Source: Mytilus trossulus (taxonomy: Eukaryota > Mollusca > Bivalvia > Mytilida > Mytilidae). Taken from it: 64,000 nucleotides of DNA. The number at the start of each line of letters is the position of its first letter. The stretch's first letter is position 1. The notes beneath the pieces are model-generated. The model searched no databases and was not told the origin of the DNA. It was given only the letters and a program-made list of their open reading frames with translations. The translations under genes and the position numbers were made by a program. Of this stretch, positions 11,346 to 19,410 are shown piece after piece. The DNA is taken from positions 44,625,878 through 44,689,877 of the forward strand of contig NC_086386.1 in the NCBI RefSeq assembly GCF_036588685.1, in the 5' to 3' direction.

Positions 11346-11820
11346 TATGCCCCACCTACGAAAGTAGAGGGGCATTATGTTTTCTGGTCTGTGCCTCCGT
11401 TTGTTCGTTCGTCTGTTCGTTCGTCCCGCTTCAGGTTAAAGTTTTTGGTCGAGGTAGTTTTTGATGAAGTTGAAGTCCAATCAATTTGAAACTTAGTACA
11501 CATGTTCCCTATGATACGATCTTTCTAATTTTAATGTCAAATTAAAGTAATGACCCCAATTTCATGGTCCACTTCACAAAGAAAAAGATACTGTGAAGCT
11601 CAGGTTAAAGTTTTTGGTCAAGGTAGCTATAGTTTTTGATGAAGTTGAAGTCCAATCAACTTGAAACTCAGTACACATGTTAACTATGATATGATCTTTC
11701 TAATTTTTATGCCAAATTAAAGTATTGACCCCAATTTCAATGAATTTCATGGTCCAGTGAACATGTAAAATGATAGTGCCAGTGGGGCATCCATGTACTA
11801 TGGACACATTCTTGTTTTCT
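11346..11820 (+). mobile_element. Tandem-unit element with inverted ggggcat ends
   Basis: Starts tatgccccacctacgaaagt and ends gtggggcatccatgtacta, so atgccccac and gtggggcat are inverted. It has a tetranucleotide-like run (gttcgttcgtctgttcgttc) near the left end, then two units of about 170 bp each starting tcaggttaaagtttttggtc (near 11431 and 11601). The plan of inverted ends, a microsatellite and tandem units of 150-170 bp resembles pearl-type elements described in bivalves. The LTR retrotransposon is inserted about 12 bp beyond its end. Confidence 0.65.
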
Positions 11821-11832
11821 AATCGTTATAAG

Positions 11833-13048
11833 TGTAACAGGAGGATCGGGTGTCTATGCGTCACCGTTCCCTCGTGAGTACTTATGTGAACCTGGAATCG
11901 CCAACAAAATCCAACACCAACAACCTTTGACCTTAAACCAGTGTAAATGTAATTTATTCCATTTATAACCCAAAATACTGTTAACGACGGATGCCTTTAA
12001 TATTGGTCTCAATGGCAAATATATACCACAAACTTCTGAGTTAGCAATTCAGGTTTCTCGTTCGTTCCTCTGGGAGATTGTGTTTTGGTAGAGAAGACTC
12101 AAGATTTATTAAGTTCAGATACTTTATATAGAAATAACATAAATCAACATGTAACAATTAACAAGTGTAAACGAGATCCAAAATCAATATAATTATATCA
12201 AAAAGACAAAGAAAACTATAAACAGTTTTCTTCAATTTAACTTCAATAATCGGTACTTTGTTTACACAAAAATAAAGCACCAAACAACAAAATATACAAA
12301 AATAAACTTATTGCTTTCTTTAAATTGAATTTATATAAAAAAAAGTGTAGCTATCTAAATATTAGTGTTGAAATATCGGAACACCCTCCCTACGGAAAGT
12401 CGAGTGCACCGCGACACGTGGATGAATATGGCTATTCTATTTATAAATTAACATCGCAAAATTACTAAATAAATCTAGAATCAGAAGAACACACTGCGGT
12501 GGACGATTGAAAAGTTCTACTAAATAAAATTCTACATTTTTATCTTAAATTTAATCAGTCTACTTAGAAGGGAAACAATATTTAATTAAACTTTAATCCC
12601 TGACAAAATCTCGGCTATGTATATAGAGAGAGGAGAGAGAAGTAGACCTTACTCAAGTCTCTGGCCAAGAGACAAACTTAACTTTGAAACGGCCGCTTTT
12701 ATACCCCCGTTGACCAATCAAATTAATTATTCAAATTTATTTTCCTTAACCCATAATTAGCCAATGAAAATCGCGGTATCAGACATCATTCGGAATCAGT
12801 GCCAAAATGGATGACATAATAACATTTGAAGATTTCCAAAATGAAAAATCGGAACTATCTACTTAAAAACACAATTTACACCCAAAAATATGTAAGACAA
12901 AGTTAAACTAGATGGTAAGTGACAACGTCTCTCCCTCTTATGTGAACACGAACTATAAAATTTAAATTATATACGAAAAACCGGCAAAAGTTATTTTTAC
13001 AGGCAATTTTATCAAAACAATTAATTTGCATAATCCAATTCCGCTACA
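11833..13048 (-). repeat. 3' LTR of the gypsy element
   Basis: 1216 bp, TG...CA on the element strand. It contains on the - strand a TATA box (TATAAAAG, 12696-12703) preceded by ATTGG boxes (tgattggtc near 12711-12720, and ttcattggct near 12760). It also has candidate AATAAA signals downstream (for example the complement of gatttatta near 12113). U3 would thus be the high-coordinate third. Differs from the other LTR by T to A at 12660 and T to C at 12685. Confidence 0.95.
12696..12703 (-). promoter_or_regulatory. TATA box in the 3' LTR
   Basis: TATAAAAG on the - strand, followed downstream by GC-rich cggccg. The same motif in the 5' LTR (22321-22328) is the one that would drive element transcription. 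This copy could drive read-out into 11.8 kb and below. Confidence 0.5.
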
Positions 13049-13061
13049 CTCCTCCCCACTT
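13049..13061 (-). other. Polypurine tract (plus-strand primer)
   Basis: Directly inside the 3' LTR. On the element strand it reads aagtggggaggag and abuts the TG of the LTR. This is the expected position for the primer of plus-strand DNA synthesis. Confidence 0.8.
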
Positions 13062-13594
13062 AGATCAAATTATCTGTTATAAAATTAAAGATAATTTTAT
13101 CAACTTAAATATATTTCCAGGTTAAATTTTATATAACACAAAGTCTTTGACTTTACTTTAAAGTTTCAATTTCTCTCTTATAGCACCTATCAATATAATA
13201 TTAAAACAAAACAATATAAAACATGTAAAATGGCAATCTCAAAACATTCAAAACAAAAATGGCAATTATTAAAATCTCAAAATGTTCAAATAAGGATAAT
13301 AGCAATTTTCAAAACATAAAAAATGCAATTATTGAAATCTCAAATATTCAAATAAGAAAAATAGCAATTTCCAAAACTTAAAAAAAATGGCAATTTCCAA
13401 AACATAGAAATGACAATTTTCAAAACATTCAAAACGAAAATGGCAATTATCAAAGTAAAATTATTCAAAACTATAAGAAAAATATCAAATTATAAAATAA
13501 ACATGTATAAAACGCAAAATCAAACAAAGTTCACAATAAGTCCATATAACAATATCACAGTCGCAGGTACATTACACAATACGCTACACCACAA
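13062..13594 (-). other. Untranslated segment between last ORF and polypurine tract
   Basis: AT-rich, with a loose repeated motif caaaacattcaaaa / atggcaatt on the + strand (13225-13450; units such as atggcaattattaaaatctc). No ORF on the element strand. Confidence 0.5.
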
Positions 13595-14143
13595 TCACTT
13601 GTATTCTGGGCACCATCCAGGCTTGGCCTTCAACTGTAACCTAGGTCCCAATCCCGGTACATCAAAAATATACGCCACTTTGTCTCGAGGGACTGTAATG
13701 GCACCTTCCAAATTTGGGAATTCCACTTTATGCTCAGCGGCATACAGTTCACGATGGCGGCGTGCCGCTTCTCGCGCTTCCACATTAACACGGGGTTTTG
13801 CCTGTCGTGGCAAAACATCACCCGGATCCCGGTAATGCATATTTGGCAGCTGTTCTGGTTGCACCTTAAATAGTTTGGCATTTGTCTCTTCCACAGTCAG
13901 GTGGTGAAAGAACCTAAAATGACGGGTCAACTCACATCTCCTGCCAAATCTTGACTTGCAAATGGAACACTGATAAACAGGAACTACTGGAATATGTTTT
14001 GCCTTCCAGTGTTTTATGTAAATAGAAAGCGATGAAAAGATAGGAGTTTCACACCCCTCTACTTCACATCGCATTCCCTCTGGTAGCCAGTATTCCCTTT
14101 TCTTTATGTTAAAACTAACTGCCGTTAATTGAGCTTGTGCCAT
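13595..14143 (-). CDS. Accessory ORF A: two-finger C2H2 protein of the retrotransposon
   Basis: 182 residues. Finger 1 has C26, C31, H45, H50 (CX4CX13HX4H) and finger 2 has C59, C62, H75, H80 (CX2CX12HX4H). A DPGDVLPRQ motif, an Arg/Ala/Glu-rich helix (EAREAARRHRELYAAEH) and a C-terminal region ending GWCPEYK follow. The upstream ORF B has the same eight ligands at identical spacing plus a SPGDVLPP motif, so the two are paralogues. ORF A lies in the env position but has no signal peptide or membrane helix. A splice-acceptor-like atatttttcag ends 10 nt before the ATG (AG at 14153-14154), suggesting expression from a spliced subgenomic RNA. A nucleic-acid-binding or regulatory role is inferred; no known family was recognised beyond C2H2. 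Confidence 0.8.
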   Translation of the reverse strand: MAQAQLTAVSFNIKKREYWLPEGMRCEVEGCETPIFSSLSIYIKHWKAKHIPVVPVYQCSICKSRFGRRCELTRHFRFFHHLTVEETNAKLFKVQPEQLPNMHYRDPGDVLPRQAKPRVNVEAREAARRHRELYAAEHKVEFPNLEGAITVPRDKVAYIFDVPGLGPRLQLKAKPGWCPEYK

Positions 14144-14241
14144 TTTGAAAAACTGAAAAATATAACACTTAAATATAATTTCAAAAAATCAAGATTTACA
14201 TGCATTTAACATTATCTTAATAAACGTATCTATTTACTTAA

Positions 14242-14604
14242 TCAGTTTTTTTTTTTAGGAGGCAATACATCTCCGGGAGATACATAATTATCATTAATTA
14301 TATTCCTAACAGTAACTTGAGCGAATTTATTTGCCAGTTGAGCGCCATTTAGTTTATGAACAAATCGAAAATGTCTATTGAGAAGGCACTTTCTATTGAA
14401 TGTCATATTACAAATTTCACATTCACTAATTGAAATGTACTGTGTGTGTATCTTTTTCCAATGCTTAATGTATGCACGATATGAGGTATATATATGCGTG
14501 TTACATGATGGCACATTGCAAGCCATTCCTTCAATAGGCCATGGTTGTCGGAGATCATCATCTAGTCTCATCATTTCATAATCCTGAACTTCTAATTCGT
14601 CCAT
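14242..14604 (-). CDS. Accessory ORF B: paralogous two-finger C2H2 protein
   Basis: 120 residues with an acidic N-terminus (MDELEVQDYEMMRLDDDLRQ). Fingers are C29, C34, H48, H53 and C62, C65, H78, H83, each ligand exactly three positions later than in ORF A. Shared landmarks are YIKHWK, CEIC/CSIC, NRHFRFVH/TRHFRFFH and SPGDVLP. It ends KKKN, so it lacks the C-terminal third of ORF A. An acceptor-like tttttgtag precedes the ATG by about 9 nt (AG at 14614-14615). The pair looks like a duplication within the element, followed by shortening of this copy. Function is unknown. Confidence 0.8.
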   Translation of the reverse strand: MDELEVQDYEMMRLDDDLRQPWPIEGMACNVPSCNTHIYTSYRAYIKHWKKIHTQYISISECEICNMTFNRKCLLNRHFRFVHKLNGAQLANKFAQVTVRNIINDNYVSPGDVLPPKKKN

Positions 14605-15417
14605 TTTGATTTTCTACAAAAATTTATTTAGATATTTATTTCTCAATGTGTGTGTTGTATTTCAGGTTTGTGAACAGCAAAATAAAAGCTTAAAATCGCA
14701 TTGTTTCGTCTTCCTTATCTGTTTATATAACAAAAATAGACTAGACACCCTTACTCTATGTTCAGAAGTGCTATTTAAGTCTTCCATTGACATCTATTCC
14801 TATCCATATAACTGTTCATACTTATACATGTATAAATCCTCTATATTATTATGTGCAAATTTCAAAAACTAGACTGAAAGCCCCTACTTTATTTTTCGGA
14901 AGTTTCATTTAAGTCTTAATATGACATCTAACCTATGAAAATTATACACTTTCCTTTATTCTATTTTTTTCTTTTTCTTTGGGAAATAAGCCTTTTACTG
15001 TTGAGTTCCCATTTCGGAAGTTATCACCCCTACTTGAAAACTGTATACCTAACTGTTTCACACAGAAAAATGTATTTAAAAAGAAAATCTATCTCCTATC
15101 TAAGTTTATTTTATTGTATCGTATATACCATAAATACAATTAAAAAAATATAACAGAGTCATGATGAACGCTAGTACTAAAATTTAATTCCTGCCTTCAT
15201 TTAATTCACTCTATTTATAGAATGTATTTTTTTTTTCCTATTGGTTCTCGCATTATTTACTTTACTCAATGTCACCCTTACCTAACGATATTTTTTTGTT
15301 ATCTGTGAATTACTTTGTTGACATATTACTGTAAGAACATTTTTACATATTAACTATACACAAGACATATATCTGAACTTATCATTTATAAAAAATATAT
15401 ACAATCTCTCCTGCTCT
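14605..15417 (-). other. Non-coding spacer between pol and accessory ORFs
   Basis: About 800 bp, AT-rich, without an ORF on the element strand. It would serve as leader or intron for the accessory ORFs, and the acceptor-like site at 14614 is consistent with that. Confidence 0.5.
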
Positions 15418-18400
15418 CTATAATGACGGGGAATACTTAAGGGGCTTATGTACTGTACGACCGCAGCGTGTTCTTCTAGGCGGCGTGACCGGTTCAACCG
15501 TGAACTCTCTCTCATTAAAAGAATTATCAAGAATGGGGTTACCAATTTCATTAATTTCTTCGACTTCAAAATCGTCGGGTAAGAAATCTAACGTTTGCGT
15601 ATCATCATAAATAGGCTCGTTTTCAACCTGTTCATCTTGAACTTGCCAGATTTCAGGTATTTCCCTCCCATTATAGGGTTTCAAATGGTCTACATGGACA
15701 ACAATATCTTTACTTTTAGGATCCCTTTGAATTTGATAAGTGACTGAAGTTATTTTTCTTTTAATTAGATATGGTCCTATCCAGCCTAACCCAAATTTTA
15801 TATTAGCACGAGGTGGGTACCATCGCCAAGCAAAATCCCCTTCAGAAAAACTACGCGGTTTTACACCGCGGTCATAGTGTTTCTTCTGACGGTTAGCTGC
15901 TTTCTTTAAATTTTCATTAGCAAATGAATAGGTAAGGTTAAGGGTATATTTTAACCACTCTATGTACTGAACAGGACATGTTTCACTTTTATTTTGTGTA
16001 GGGACTCCTGCAATTATATCAATGGGACATTGCATGTCACGACCAAACATCATTTTATGGGGAGAAACTCCTATACTGTCTTGAATTGTAGCCCGAAAAG
16101 CCATCAAAAGATAGGGAATATGATCGTCCCAGTCATTTCTATTTAAATTTGCGAAAATAGACAACATCTGTTTTAAAGTTCTATTCATACGTTCGACGAG
16201 ACCATCAGACTGAGGCCTATATGGGCAAGTACGGGTCTTTTCTATTCCAAAGAGAGAACACAAATTTGCAAACAAATCAGATTCGAATTCACGACCTTGG
16301 TCAGAATGTATTTGACTTGGTAAACCAAAACGACAGAAAAATTGTGTAGCTAACTTATCTGCTACGGTTAAAGCGTTATGCCTTACAACAGGATAAACCT
16401 CTGTCCATTTTGTGAAATAATCCTGAACTACTATCATATACTCGTTGCCATCTTGAGTAATAGGACAAGGACCAACAATATCAATTCCAATTCTATCAAA
16501 AGGGGAACCTACTAACGACTGTTGTAGAGGGGCCTTGCCTATACCGGGTCCCCGTTTACATCTTGCACATAAATTGCACTGTTTAACCCAACAAGCTATG
16601 TCAGAAGACATTCCAGGCCAATAAAACCGACGTCTTATAGAGTCTAAAGTTTTATCTCGACCCATATGTCCTGCGGTTCGTTTTTCATGTAATTCACTGA
16701 AAATCTTATCCCTTATTTCTTTGGGGGCAACTAAAACTAACTTTTCTTCCCCGATTTCTGAATGAAACTGGTAGAATAAGAGACCATTTCTTATTTCTAT
16801 GGACTCCCATTGACTCCAAAAAATCCTACATTCATATGATGCATCTTCAATATAATGTTTTGGGGGCTTATTATCGAACAAAGATTTCAAATCTAAAATT
16901 TTCTTAATATTTGGGTCTCTATTTTGCATTTCAGCAATTTGTTCATGTGTCCAAAAAGTCAACCAGTTACAAAACAAATTTTCATTTTGACTATTTTCGG
17001 TTTCCTCTGAAATATCTAAATCCTGTACTGAAGCATGTGGGTCTTCCATATTTTCTTGTGTGGCCATCAATGGGGTCACAAAGAATGAAGATTTTGCATC
17101 TTCTCTTAATATATTTGACACCATTAAGCTTTCATTAGTACAATCAGGACAATCTGTCCTGACACATTTTCTGTGAGGACGCCGGGACAACCCATCAGCA
17201 TTACTATGAAGGCTTCCTTTTCTGTGCTCTAAAGCATAATCAAACGTTTCTAGGATAGTTATCCATCTAGCCAAAATTCCTTCTGGATCTTTGAAATTTT
17301 TAAGCCATATCAAAGAGGCATGGTCAGTTCGAACTTTAAAAGGTCTTCCCCACAAATAATGGCGGAAATGTTTAACAAAAGAAACAATTGCCAAAAGCTC
17401 TTTGTAAGTTGTACAGTATTTTCTCTGTGCATTATTTAAAGTTTTACTGGCATAGGCAATGACTTTTTCTTCACCATTTTGAATTTGGGATAAAACAGCC
17501 CCTATTCCGTTGTCACAAGCATCTGTGTCAAGAACAAATTTACCCTCCATATTTGGATAGGCTAAAATTGGAGAAGAAATTAATTTCTGCTTTAACTTTT
17601 CAAATGCATGACTACATTTATCTGAAAACAAAAATTTCTTGTTTTTCTTTGTCAATTCTGTTAAAGGGGAAGCTATTTCTGAAAAATTTTCTATGAACTT
17701 TCTATAATACCCCGCTAGCCCCAGAAAACTTCGGACTTCTCTTATATTTGTCGGTTCTGGCCAATGTTTAACTGCCTGTATTTTAGCAGGGTCACAGGAA
17801 ATACCATCCCCGGAAACTAAATGCCCTAAAAATAATACTTGATGCTGAAACAGGGAACACTTTGAAGGTTTGAGTTTGAGATTTGCCTGCCTAAACCTTT
17901 CAAAAACTAATTTCACATTCTGCAAAGCCTTTTCAAATGTGGCACCGTAAATAATAACATCATCCAAATAACATAGACAATATTCCCATTGATATCCCCT
18001 TAACACCAATTCCATCAACCTTTCGAAAGTAGCTGGAGCATTACATAAGCCAAAACTTAAGACTTTGAATTCAAAAAGACCTTTATGGGACGAAAAAGCT
18101 GTCTTTTCCCTACTTTCTGGCTCGACTTCGCATTGCCAATAACCTGACGTTAAATCGACGGTTGTGAACCAATTATTACCTCCTAACGTATCCAAGGAAG
18201 TGTCTATTCTTGGCAAAGGATAGGCATCTTTTTTCGTAACTGAATTTATGGATCTATAGTCTAGACAGAAACGCCATGCAAGCTTTCCTGAGGGATCAGA
18301 AGGGTCGGACTTTTTAGCAACCAAAAGTATGGGTGAGGACCAAGGACTATTACTGGGTTGAATTATGTCTTCATCTAACATTTTTTGAATTTCCGTTTCA

Positions 18401-19008
18401 ATTATTTCTTTCTGAAACATTGGTACCCTTCGCGGTGGAATTTTAATCGGCTTAGCATCGCCCGTATCTATAGTATGCTGAACTAAATCTGTACGCCCAA
18501 GTTTTCCATCCGGTCCGGTAAAAATATCCCGATATTCCAACACTAATCCCTTAACTTCATTTTTCTGTGCCTCAGTTAATTTTGAAGATGTTTTATCAAT
18601 TAAAGGTTGTAAATGCTTTGGCAGATCAACTTGTGATTCTATTTTATTTATAGAATTGACTTCCGGCCATTGTTTAATATAGTCAACTTTTTCTAAAACG
18701 CCTAATGTGGTTTTACGACTAAGTTTAATTGGTTTGTTAGACAAATTAATTGCGTTTACACACATCTTAGTTTCTGGTTTACTTAATAAAGTCCTAGCAA
18801 TGAATAAACCTTCCTTTTGTAATCTTTTACAAGGTTCTAACACTCTCAAATTTTTATCTATCAACTCAGGAGTGGGAACTTCAAGTGTTATTTCAGACTT
18901 AGGGGGAATAACTGTTTCACTATTTAATCTAACAAAAAAAACAAGAGTTATGTCCCTGTTTATAAAGTTTAACTTTATGACCTGACAAGACCATTTCAGG
19001 CTTCGCAA
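15418..19008 (-). CDS. pol: Pol: reverse transcriptase, RNase H, integrase
   Basis: 1196 residues from the first Met; the open frame begins slightly upstream and the true start is a frameshift product. The RT spans about residues 190-420 with FCLDYRSIN, the VDLTSGYWQ catalytic Asp and YLDD at 347-350. RNase H follows, with D494 (LDTDA), E537, D562 (RTDH) and D605 (NADGLSRR). Integrase has the zinc-binding H774, H781, C811, C814 and the catalytic triad D843, D903, E939 (35 residues between the last two). A GPY/F-type module lies at 1078-1080 (WIGPYLIKRK). There is no chromodomain. All catalytic residues are present and no stop interrupts the frame. It acts in reverse transcription in the particle and in chromosomal insertion. 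Confidence 0.95.
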   Translation of the reverse strand: MRSLKWSCQVIKLNFINRDITLVFFVRLNSETVIPPKSEITLEVPTPELIDKNLRVLEPCKRLQKEGLFIARTLLSKPETKMCVNAINLSNKPIKLSRKTTLGVLEKVDYIKQWPEVNSINKIESQVDLPKHLQPLIDKTSSKLTEAQKNEVKGLVLEYRDIFTGPDGKLGRTDLVQHTIDTGDAKPIKIPPRRVPMFQKEIIETEIQKMLDEDIIQPSNSPWSSPILLVAKKSDPSDPSGKLAWRFCLDYRSINSVTKKDAYPLPRIDTSLDTLGGNNWFTTVDLTSGYWQCEVEPESREKTAFSSHKGLFEFKVLSFGLCNAPATFERLMELVLRGYQWEYCLCYLDDVIIYGATFEKALQNVKLVFERFRQANLKLKPSKCSLFQHQVLFLGHLVSGDGISCDPAKIQAVKHWPEPTNIREVRSFLGLAGYYRKFIENFSEIASPLTELTKKNKKFLFSDKCSHAFEKLKQKLISSPILAYPNMEGKFVLDTDACDNGIGAVLSQIQNGEEKVIAYASKTLNNAQRKYCTTYKELLAIVSFVKHFRHYLWGRPFKVRTDHASLIWLKNFKDPEGILARWITILETFDYALEHRKGSLHSNADGLSRRPHRKCVRTDCPDCTNESLMVSNILREDAKSSFFVTPLMATQENMEDPHASVQDLDISEETENSQNENLFCNWLTFWTHEQIAEMQNRDPNIKKILDLKSLFDNKPPKHYIEDASYECRIFWSQWESIEIRNGLLFYQFHSEIGEEKLVLVAPKEIRDKIFSELHEKRTAGHMGRDKTLDSIRRRFYWPGMSSDIACWVKQCNLCARCKRGPGIGKAPLQQSLVGSPFDRIGIDIVGPCPITQDGNEYMIVVQDYFTKWTEVYPVVRHNALTVADKLATQFFCRFGLPSQIHSDQGREFESDLFANLCSLFGIEKTRTCPYRPQSDGLVERMNRTLKQMLSIFANLNRNDWDDHIPYLLMAFRATIQDSIGVSPHKMMFGRDMQCPIDIIAGVPTQNKSETCPVQYIEWLKYTLNLTYSFANENLKKAANRQKKHYDRGVKPRSFSEGDFAWRWYPPRANIKFGLGWIGPYLIKRKITSVTYQIQRDPKSKDIVVHVDHLKPYNGREIPEIWQVQDEQVENEPIYDDTQTLDFLPDDFEVEEINEIGNPILDNSFNEREFTVEPVTPPRRTRCGRTVHKPLKYSPSL

Positions 19009-19406
19009 TTAGAACTTGTGCATCATTTATTTCTAAAAAATCCATACCAAGTATCCCTGAAATTTCATGAATCCCGGCAACTATGAATTCATGTTCAAAA
19101 ACTTTACTTGACATAATAAATTTCAAAGTTATTTTTCCCAAAATTTCAATATTGCTTCCATCAGCAGCTGATAGAGTTGTTTTAACTCTTTGTAACTTTG
19201 AAGGAGCAATCCTCATTTTATCAAAGATAGTTTTTGAGAGTATACTAGCTACTGATCCTGTATCAACTAAAATTTTAAAAGTAACTTTTTGACATTTGGC
19301 TGTAGCAAATAAACAATTTTGCTGTATTGCACTAATTCTAATTGGAGGCCTTTCTGTTTCAATTTCATTTTCAAGGTTTTCGGCTGAATCTTTGGCCCTA
19401 AGTCCA
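18929..19406 (-). CDS. pro: Aspartic protease domain of the gypsy element
   Basis: This frame is offset -1 from gag and overlaps the pol frame by about 80 nt. It carries the active-site triad DTGS (19253-19264) within ILVDTGSVASILS. After a beta-rich segment comes GILGMDFLE, the hydrophobic-Gly motif of retropepsins. A homodimeric retropepsin cleaves Gag-Pol. The first in-frame Met is inside the domain (19216), so translation must come by frameshift from gag, and the -1 frame is open from 19426 down. The frame ends at 18929, just after a T8 tract, where pol continues in the +1 frame. Confidence 0.85.
18934..18941 (-). other. T8 tract at the protease/pol frame break
   Basis: On the element strand the sequence reads cttgttttttttgttag. 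The protease frame ends at the tag, while the pol frame runs through the same tract one base out of register (+1). With one T fewer the two frames would be continuous. Either a one-base expansion (mutation or sequencing error) or a +1 frameshift site. Confidence 0.55.
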
Positions 19407-19410
19407 GCCC

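Noticed and set aside
13410..13835. 141-aa + strand ORF
   Set aside because: Antisense to accessory ORF A and the element's 3' untranslated region; no family resemblance.
13595..14604. Accessory ORFs as an env-like gene
   Set aside because: No signal peptide, membrane anchor or cleavage-type motif; the residues clearly form C2H2 fingers.
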